Made by a program: the position numbers and the translations under genes. From NCBI GenBank assembly GCA_030536555.1, contig JAUNPU010000002.1, positions 1 through 64,000 of the forward strand: a DNA stretch of 64,000 nt, read 5' to 3'. Position 1 is the stretch's first letter. Every line of letters starts with the position of its first letter. Positions 58,083 to 64,000 of the stretch are shown piece after piece. This DNA comes from Eubacteriales bacterium (GTDB taxonomy: Bacteria > Bacillota > Clostridia > Lachnospirales > Lachnospiraceae). Below the pieces are notes generated by a model. It saw only the letters and a list, made by a program, of their open reading frames with translations, did not search any database and had not been told where the DNA came from.

Positions 58083-60364
58083 CCAGCATTTTCCTGCAAG
58101 TTGTAAATATGAGCATTGCTGCAAGCTGGCTGGTGCTGGTAGTGGTCCTGCTTCGTTTGTTATTGAAAAAAGCACCAAAGTGGTTGAATACAGTTTTGTG
58201 GGGGATTGTAGGGATACGCCTGGTTATGCCTTTTTCGATTGAGAGTGCATTGAGTCTGATCCCCAGCAGCGAACCAATTAGCCCGGAAATCATGTATTCC
58301 CAAAGTCCAGCCATTCACAGCGGTATTCCGGTAGTGAATAATATGGTTAATCCAATCATTTCGGGTTCATTTGCTCCCAGTCCGGAAGCAAGTGCGAATC
58401 CCTTACAGATACTGATTCCGATAGCAGCTGCTGTGTGGGTTATTGGCATAGTCTTTATGTTCTTGTACGCAGGTATCAGCTATTTTCGTCTCCGCAGGCG
58501 AATAGAAACTGCTGTTCCACTTAGAGATAATATTTATCAAAGCGAGAATGTGAGATCGCCGTTTGTGCTGGGATTTTTATGTCCTCGGATCTATCTGCCA
58601 TTTCAAATGACAGACATGGATATGGATAACGTAATCGTCCATGAGCAAACCCATATCAAGCGCCGGGACCATTTGATTAAGCCTTTCGGGTTCATGCTGC
58701 TGTCGCTTTATTGGTTCAATCCGCTTATATGGGTTGCTTACACTCTTCTTTGCAGGGATATAGAGCTGGCTTGTGACGAACGCGTGATTAAAGAACTTGG
58801 TGTGGAACAGCGTGCAGACTATTCACAGTCTTTGTTGACTTGTAGTATTCATCGCAGCATGATTTCTGCCTGCCCACTGGCTTTTGGAGAAGTTGGAGTA
58901 AAAGAAAGGGTGAAACATATTGTAAACTATAAAAAGCCAGCCTTTTGGCTTATTGTAATTGCATTTGTCTCCTGTGTTATTGTAGCAGTATGTTTCCTGA
59001 CAAGCCCAAAAGAGCAAGATTTATCTTTTCTGAATTATGAGAACCTTGTATCTGTTGCGGCTCAATCGGAGACATTAGAAATACAACACCATTTGGATGG
59101 CATAGAGAATCAAGTTCCTGGCAAAGACATTGGTGTATTTCTTGATAATGCTAAATGGAAAGAAAAAAAGTATTCTTCTCCCTTAGAATTAGCTCCGGAC
59201 ATTACAATATATTTTGATGAAGTTGCGGAACTCCGTTTTTACGAGTCCGAACCAGAGCTTGCGATGATACTTGCAGATGGTAGGTGGCGGTATTACCGAA
59301 TGAAAAACACCAGTTATAACGATATTGAAGAATGTATCAAGCGTTCTTCCAATGGACAGGAATGGTTTGATACAATTCTTGCACATGGAAGCAACATGGT
59401 AGAACCGTATCTCTCTCCTGTTGATCACAAGATTGTGTTTGGAGAACAAGAGGACACGAATGGAACAGTTACTCGAAATGGAACAGAGAAACCTTATGAA
59501 CTAACGGCAGAAGAAGTAAAGTTTATCTCTAATATTTTAGCTCAAGGCGACTGGGATAATGAAGGAACTGCAGAGTGTATCAATGATTGTAAACTCATCT
59601 TTGATGGAAAAGTATATTACTATCATTCAGAATGTGGAACATTCAATGACTCAGAAAATGACCGTAATTTGAAGCTGACAACAGCAGAAAAAGGAAACGT
59701 CAACGGTATACTTGAGAAATATATCACATTAGGTTCGGAAGAAGTGCCGATGGCAGAAAATCGAGTGCCGGATATTTCATCTGTTGCAAGTATTATTACT
59801 GTAAATGGTAATAATGGTGAAGAACTAATTTTCAATAAAATAGATAATAATACTGAGTTTAACAAGTTATTGAAATTATATGGGAAGTTAGATTTTGCAG
59901 CAGATTCAGAAAAGAATACTCGTGTTGGCTATCAATATCGAATGGAGCTACAGGACACAGAAGGAAATATAATTCAAGCAGTAACACCGTATAAAGATGG
60001 ATTTACCATAGATGGAACGTTTTATAAATATAATGGTGCAGATCCTCTTGATTTTTCTTCGGTTAATTTAATGAATTATATTGATTTACTGTTTTATCCA
60101 GATGCACAAACAGATTATCCAGCGGCAATCATGGTAGAGGACACAGTGTATCTCTTATCGGCAGAGCCAAGCCCTGTTGAAGTTGATGAAAGTGTCATTA
60201 TTGGATATACAAAGTCATATACAGGCACATTTCCTGAAAAAAATGGAGAAACAAATTTTAATCAGGAATTGAATATGCCCTATGCAAGAGTCGAGGGAGG
60301 AATTGCTGTTTTATATGAAAATGAATGGTATTTGTGCACTCCCCAAAAGCGATCTATCCCCTAA
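58079..60364 (+). CDS. BlaR1/MecR1-type M56 metallopeptidase with unusual C-terminal domain
   Basis: 761 aa. Helices at about 10-30, 38-55, 108-132 and 298-318. The M56 protease zinc motif HEQTH (188-192) lies in VIVHEQTHIKRRDHLI. After the last helix (about 320-761) there is a large extracytoplasmic region with no SxxK penicillin-binding motif visible, so beta-lactam sensing is doubtful; it contains repeated YRMxNTSYNDIEECI- and DGTFYKYNG-like stretches. It probably senses another cell-wall or peptide stress. Low G+C in the C-terminal half. Confidence 0.85.
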   Translation: MTSIFLQVVNMSIAASWLVLVVVLLRLLLKKAPKWLNTVLWGIVGIRLVMPFSIESALSLIPSSEPISPEIMYSQSPAIHSGIPVVNNMVNPIISGSFAPSPEASANPLQILIPIAAAVWVIGIVFMFLYAGISYFRLRRRIETAVPLRDNIYQSENVRSPFVLGFLCPRIYLPFQMTDMDMDNVIVHEQTHIKRRDHLIKPFGFMLLSLYWFNPLIWVAYTLLCRDIELACDERVIKELGVEQRADYSQSLLTCSIHRSMISACPLAFGEVGVKERVKHIVNYKKPAFWLIVIAFVSCVIVAVCFLTSPKEQDLSFLNYENLVSVAAQSETLEIQHHLDGIENQVPGKDIGVFLDNAKWKEKKYSSPLELAPDITIYFDEVAELRFYESEPELAMILADGRWRYYRMKNTSYNDIEECIKRSSNGQEWFDTILAHGSNMVEPYLSPVDHKIVFGEQEDTNGTVTRNGTEKPYELTAEEVKFISNILAQGDWDNEGTAECINDCKLIFDGKVYYYHSECGTFNDSENDRNLKLTTAEKGNVNGILEKYITLGSEEVPMAENRVPDISSVASIITVNGNNGEELIFNKIDNNTEFNKLLKLYGKLDFAADSEKNTRVGYQYRMELQDTEGNIIQAVTPYKDGFTIDGTFYKYNGADPLDFSSVNLMNYIDLLFYPDAQTDYPAAIMVEDTVYLLSAEPSPVEVDESVIIGYTKSYTGTFPEKNGETNFNQELNMPYARVEGGIAVLYENEWYLCTPQKRSIP

Positions 60365-60371
60365 TGAAGAT

Positions 60372-60427
60372 AATTATGCGGCAATATATCATATAATGTT
60401 GATATATTGCCGCATAATTGCTATACT
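60372..60427 (+). promoter_or_regulatory. Promoter with 19-base inverted repeat before the HTH-AAA gene
   Basis: AATTATGCGGCAATATATC (60372-60390) and its perfect complement (60401-60419) flank a 10-base loop. TTGATA (60399-60404), 17 bases, TATACT (60422-60427) lies over the right arm. Suits an operator; could also end blaR1 transcripts weakly. Confidence 0.7.
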
Positions 60428-60456
60428 TAGCGTAGAGAAATAATGATGGGGGTGAT

Positions 60457-62316
60457 ATGATGCGTACCTGTAAAGAAGCGGCACAGGAATGGGGTATCGC
60501 GGAACGAACCGTGAGCGGATTATGTGCAAATGGAAAAATACCGAATGCATTGAAAAGCAAAAAGGGCTGGGAGATTCCGGATGATGCGGTGAAGCCGGAT
60601 GACGGTCGTGTGAAAACCGGGAAATACAAGCGGGAGAGGAAGAGGCCTCTTCCCATCGGCATATCTGATTATGTACGTGCCCAGTCGGAATATTACTATG
60701 TGGACAAAACCATGCTGATTAAGGAATTTCTCGACAGAAAACCACTGGTTTCCTTGTTTACCAGACCGAGGAGATTCGGTAAAACGCTGAACATGGATAT
60801 GCTGCGCGTATTTTTTGAGATTGCAGAGACAGATACGGGCGTTTACTTCCGGGACAAGGAAATCTGGAACTGCGGAGAGGAGTACCGGAATCATCAGGGA
60901 AAATATCCGGTTATTTTTCTGACCTTCAAAGATGTGAAGTTCGATTCGTGGCCGGCAACGCTGGATAAGATTGCAGGATTGCTGCAGAAGGAATATGGCA
61001 GGCATATGGAGCTTCTGAAAAGCGACAGAATTGCGGAATATGAAAAGGACTATTTTAACAGTGTGCTGAATAAGAGGGCAAATGAAGTAGAGCTTTCGGC
61101 ATCCCTGGAAAATCTGTCTAAAATGCTGGATTCCCATTATGGGGTGAAGCCGATCATTATTATTGATGAGTATGACACACCGATTCAGGAAGGATATTCC
61201 AGAGATTTTTATGAGGAAATCATCGGGTTTATGCGGACGTTTTTCTCCGGTGCATTTAAGGATAATGAGCATTTGTCCTATGGCTTTCTGACCGGTATCC
61301 TGCGAATCGCGCAGGAAAGCATTTTCAGCGGTCTGAACAATGTGACGGTAAATTCAGTGATGGATCAGGAGTACAGCAGTTTTTTTGGATTTACGGACAG
61401 GGAGGTGCAGCAGCTTTTACGGTACTATGATGTTCCGGAAAAGTCAGAAGAACTGAGGGACTGGTATGATGGATACTGCTTTGGCAGGACGGAAATCTAC
61501 AATCCATGGTCTGTAATCAACTATGTTGACAGGGGATGTATTCCGCAGCCGTACTGGGCGAATACGGGGAAGAATGAGATTCTGGATGAGGTGCTTCGAT
61601 GTGCGACCGATGATGTGTCGGAGCAGCTGATTGCACTTTTACAGAAGAAAGCGGTTGTGGCAAGAATCGACCAGAACGTGGTATATCGACATTTGACGGA
61701 AGAGCCTGCCAATATATACAGCCTTCTGCTGGTGTCCGGTTATCTTAAGGCAGTATCGGGAATGCTTCAGTCGGATGGAACCTATCTCTGCGAGGTATCT
61801 GTTCCCAATCGGGAGATCGCGGCGGTATATAAGCGGGAGATTCTGTCGCATCTGTTGCAGACGGGGGCTATCATGAAATCGACGGCAAACAAATTTGCAG
61901 AAAGTCTGTATGCGAAGGATGTCAAAAGATTACAGCATGCTATTTCGGAATATTTGATGATTTCGGCAAGCTATTATGATGCTGGAACGGAAGGATTTTA
62001 TCATGGCCTGATGCTTGGGCTGGTTGCTTTGCTGGATGACAATTACAGGATTCGCTCAAACAGGGAGTCTGGGGAGGGAAGGTTTGATATCAGTTTGTTT
62101 CCGCGGTCTTCCAGATATCCGGGTATCCTGATGGAATTTAAGTATGGTAAATATACGGATGACGCAAGGATGAACGAGGAGGCGGAACGTGCAATCCGTC
62201 AGATTGATGATAAGCGATACGACATGGAAATGAAGGATGAGGGAGTTGAAACGATACTGAAAATCGGAATGGCTTTTTTCGGAAAACATGTAAAAATTCT
62301 GCAGGAACTCTGCTGA
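60457..62316 (+). CDS. HTH-fused AAA-ATPase-like / PD-(D/E)XK nuclease-like protein
   Basis: 619 aa. Residues 1-50 are a helix-turn-helix of the excisionase/MerR type (CKEAAQEWGIAERTVSGLCA); 65-290 the AAA-ATPase_like domain with SLFTRPRRFGKTLNMDML and PIIIIDEYDTPIQEGY; 530-600 the PDDEXK_9 domain with GRFDISLFP then GILMEFKYG. Such ATPase/nuclease-like proteins are very common in gut Firmicutes and of unknown role; the added DNA-binding head is less usual. The inverted repeat upstream may be its own site. Confidence 0.85.
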   Translation: MMRTCKEAAQEWGIAERTVSGLCANGKIPNALKSKKGWEIPDDAVKPDDGRVKTGKYKRERKRPLPIGISDYVRAQSEYYYVDKTMLIKEFLDRKPLVSLFTRPRRFGKTLNMDMLRVFFEIAETDTGVYFRDKEIWNCGEEYRNHQGKYPVIFLTFKDVKFDSWPATLDKIAGLLQKEYGRHMELLKSDRIAEYEKDYFNSVLNKRANEVELSASLENLSKMLDSHYGVKPIIIIDEYDTPIQEGYSRDFYEEIIGFMRTFFSGAFKDNEHLSYGFLTGILRIAQESIFSGLNNVTVNSVMDQEYSSFFGFTDREVQQLLRYYDVPEKSEELRDWYDGYCFGRTEIYNPWSVINYVDRGCIPQPYWANTGKNEILDEVLRCATDDVSEQLIALLQKKAVVARIDQNVVYRHLTEEPANIYSLLLVSGYLKAVSGMLQSDGTYLCEVSVPNREIAAVYKREILSHLLQTGAIMKSTANKFAESLYAKDVKRLQHAISEYLMISASYYDAGTEGFYHGLMLGLVALLDDNYRIRSNRESGEGRFDISLFPRSSRYPGILMEFKYGKYTDDARMNEEAERAIRQIDDKRYDMEMKDEGVETILKIGMAFFGKHVKILQELC

Positions 62317-62377
62317 ATAATCAGACCATAAAAGGAATCCTGCAAAATGATGCTGACCAATATGAAGGGGAGAAACT

Positions 62378-63229
62378 ATGATGTTTGATGCAAGAGAACG
62401 AAGAGTTGCAATATTTCAGGATACGATGAAATTATGCAGGGAGAATCCTGTACTTGCCGCTGCAATCGAAGACACGATTCACGGAACAGTTGTTTATCCT
62501 GCGGATGGGGAGATTGAACTGAACTGTTCCAAAGCCGGTCCGGGCAGGATTACCGTCAGCAGTGACCGCAGCTTTCAGGCGGCCATGGAACTTCGCAGTA
62601 TCTATCCGGACAGCCGGATCGCGGTGCACAATTTTGCGTCTGCCACCAATCCGGGAGGCGGTGTGGAGCGGGGAAGCAGTGCGCAGGAGGAGGCGCTTTG
62701 CAGATGTTCCACTCTGTATCCCTGTCTGAAAACCGATGATCTGTTCCGGAAGTTTTATGGATTTCATCGCGCCGGAAAAGATGCGCGCTACACAGATGCC
62801 TGCATCTATACGCCGGGGATTCTGATTGTAAAGTCGGATACGGATGTTCCGGAGCTGCTGCCGGAGAAGGAGTGGAATCCGGTGGATGTGATTACCTGCG
62901 CTGCCCCCAACCTGCGGGAGCGACCTTACAATGCCATGAACCCGGGAAGCGGTGCGGCGGTGAAGGTCAGCGACAGAGAACTGCTGGATATACATAAGTC
63001 CAGGGCTGAGAAGATTTTGCGGGCAGCGGCTGCAAATGGAGCGGATTGCCTGGTACTTGGCGCATTCGGGTGCGGTGCATTCTGCAACAACCCAAAAGTG
63101 GTTGCCAGAGCTTATAGGGAGGTACTTCCGGAGTATGCGGGGTATTTTACGGAAATTGTGTTTGCCGTGTACTGCTCGCCGAGGGATAGCAGGAACTATG
63201 AGGTGTTTCGGGGGATGTTGGGGAAGTGA
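62378..63229 (+). CDS. TIGR02452 family macrodomain-like protein
   Basis: 283 aa, full length. VHNFASATNPGGGVERGSSA then QEEALCRCSTLYPCL is the family hallmark, resembling the ADP-ribose-binding loop of microbial PARG; GAFGCGAFCNNPKVVARAYR closes the domain. Likely an ADP-ribose hydrolase or binder. GGGGAG upstream. A terminator follows. Confidence 0.88.
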   Translation: MMFDARERRVAIFQDTMKLCRENPVLAAAIEDTIHGTVVYPADGEIELNCSKAGPGRITVSSDRSFQAAMELRSIYPDSRIAVHNFASATNPGGGVERGSSAQEEALCRCSTLYPCLKTDDLFRKFYGFHRAGKDARYTDACIYTPGILIVKSDTDVPELLPEKEWNPVDVITCAAPNLRERPYNAMNPGSGAAVKVSDRELLDIHKSRAEKILRAAAANGADCLVLGAFGCGAFCNNPKVVARAYREVLPEYAGYFTEIVFAVYCSPRDSRNYEVFRGMLGK

Positions 63230-63270
63230 ATCACTTCTGTACTTATAAAATGAGTTATGATGGGATTGAT

Positions 63271-63317
63271 GAGGGTGGAGCATATATCGATTTCTGGTTA
63301 AATCTGCCCTCTTTTTT
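63271..63317 (+). terminator. Intrinsic terminator
   Basis: GAGGGTGGA pairs (two G-U) with TCTGCCCTC, long loop, then T6. The rest of the gap to 63529 shows only one short hairpin (AACAGGAA/TTCCTGTT near 63373-63394) and no gene. Confidence 0.7.
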
Positions 63318-63529
63318 ACAGTTTGCATTGACAGATGGTTATGATTTTTTTATAATTTGAAACAAGCTCAACAGGAATTTCTTTCCTGTTTAGTCAGAGT
63401 TATATCTTTATACTCAAGTGTGAAGTCACACAATGATTCGATCTTTGTATGTGTAATAGCGAAGGAAGGGCGGTGATAGTCTGGATTGATATGAAAAAGA
63501 TTTATCAGTGACAGGTAGAATTTTGCTTA

Positions 63530-63558
63530 TTGACAATATGGCATATATGCCATATAAT
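63530..63558 (+). promoter_or_regulatory. Consensus promoter with operator palindrome (toxin-antitoxin)
   Basis: TTGACA (63530-63535), 17 bases, TATAAT (63553-63558): a perfect consensus. The palindrome ATATGGCATATATGCCATAT (63536-63555) fills the spacer and touches the -10 box, the usual design for antitoxin autorepression. Confidence 0.88.
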
Positions 63559-63571
63559 ATAAGGAGAACGA

Positions 63572-63928
63572 ATGCAGAAATTTGAGATTGTATTTTATCA
63601 AAAGATGAATGGAGATTCACCGGTGGAGGATTTTCTTTCTTCTCTGGACATTAAGACACATGCGAAAATGGTTGGATTGCTTGAAATTCTGGAAGAGAAG
63701 GGCAATATGCTTCGTGAACCATACAGCAAGCATCTGAAAGATGGGATTTATGAGCTTCGATGCAAGCATGGGACGGATATCCGCAGGGTTTTATATTTTT
63801 TCTATTGCGGTGGAAAGATTGTGCTGACCAATGGTTTTGTGAAGAAAACGCAGAAAACACCATGGATGGAAATCGAGAAAGCAAGGCGGAGAAGGGCGGA
63901 TTATATGGAAAGGATGGGAGCAGAATGA
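63572..63928 (+). CDS. HigB/RelE-family toxin (phage-derived Gp49-like)
   Basis: 118 aa. FEIVFYQKMNGDSPVEDFLS, LYFFYCGGKIVLTNGFVKKT and QKTPWMEIEKARRRRADYME are the Gp49-like HigB blocks. The family cleaves mRNA at the ribosome. AAGGAG upstream. It overlaps the antitoxin gene by 4 bases (ATGA). Confidence 0.88.
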   Translation: MQKFEIVFYQKMNGDSPVEDFLSSLDIKTHAKMVGLLEILEEKGNMLREPYSKHLKDGIYELRCKHGTDIRRVLYFFYCGGKIVLTNGFVKKTQKTPWMEIEKARRRRADYMERMGAE

Positions 63929-64000
63929 AAACATTAAAGCAATATAAAGCTCAGCAGATGAAACAGCCGGAATTTGCACGGGAATACGAAGCGATACAGC
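63925..64000 (+). CDS. HigA-type antitoxin, partial (runs off the window)
   Basis: The first 25 codons (KTLKQYKAQQMKQPEFAREY) match the start of XRE-type HigA antitoxins paired with Gp49-like toxins. The DNA-binding domain lies beyond the window. Confidence 0.7.
   Translation, partial: MKTLKQYKAQQMKQPEFAREYEAIQ

Overview
The window looks like chromosomal DNA from an anaerobic gut-type Clostridia, most likely Lachnospiraceae. The evidence is GGAGG ribosome sites, sigma-A promoters, a YesM/YesN two-component pair, L25/Ctc, an AAA-ATPase-like/PD-(D/E)XK protein, and a purine/selenium cluster of the anaerobic type. The genus cannot be fixed from the sequence alone. No rRNA, tRNA, CRISPR array, integrase or transposase was seen.

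Region 1 (1-13.7 kb) is a nearly complete anaerobic purine (urate/xanthine) utilisation locus built as a divergon. Leftward run a PAS/HTH regulator, ygeX (diaminopropionate ammonia-lyase), ygeY, ygeW (carbamoyltransferase-like), a carbamate kinase and an NCS2 purine permease. Rightward run ssnA, ygfK and hyuA. Together these can plausibly import a purine, open the ring, make carbamoyl phosphate for ATP and release pyruvate and ammonia. Region 2 (14.5-16.4 kb) has a GNAT-YqeC fusion. Region 4 (31.0-37.2 kb) has a ModE-like regulator, a MoeA-like protein, MoaC, YqeB, ModABC and MocA. Both supply a selenium/molybdenum hydroxylase, although no hydroxylase structural gene lies in the window.

Region 3 (about 16.4-30.9 kb) is an A+T-richer accessory island. 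About 25 small same-strand genes (GNATs, SRPBCC, PNPOx-like, Arr, KptA, DUF1810, GyrI-like, VOC, SdpI-like, lipoproteins) are mixed with decayed remnants, and several junctions carry a recurring TTCCAG-type hairpin. It resembles a gene-cassette array without a visible integrase.

Region 5 (37.3-47.5 kb) is housekeeping-like: L25/Ctc with an attenuator-like leader, a ThyX-like protein plus DHFR, an NfnAB/SudAB-type flavoprotein pair, two MATE exporters and an NhaC-type antiporter. The NfnAB promoter carries the same A+T palindrome, at the same distance from its -35 box, as the leftward purine promoter. Region 6 (47.6-54.4 kb) is a two-component system followed by a TRAP transporter and a second TRAP-type binding protein. 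Region 7 (54.4-64 kb) holds a decayed ferredoxin, an acetyltransferase, HAD, NUDIX and PHP hydrolases, a BlaI/BlaR1 pair, an HTH-AAA-nuclease-like protein, a TIGR02452 macrodomain-like protein and a HigB/HigA-type toxin-antitoxin pair cut by the window end.
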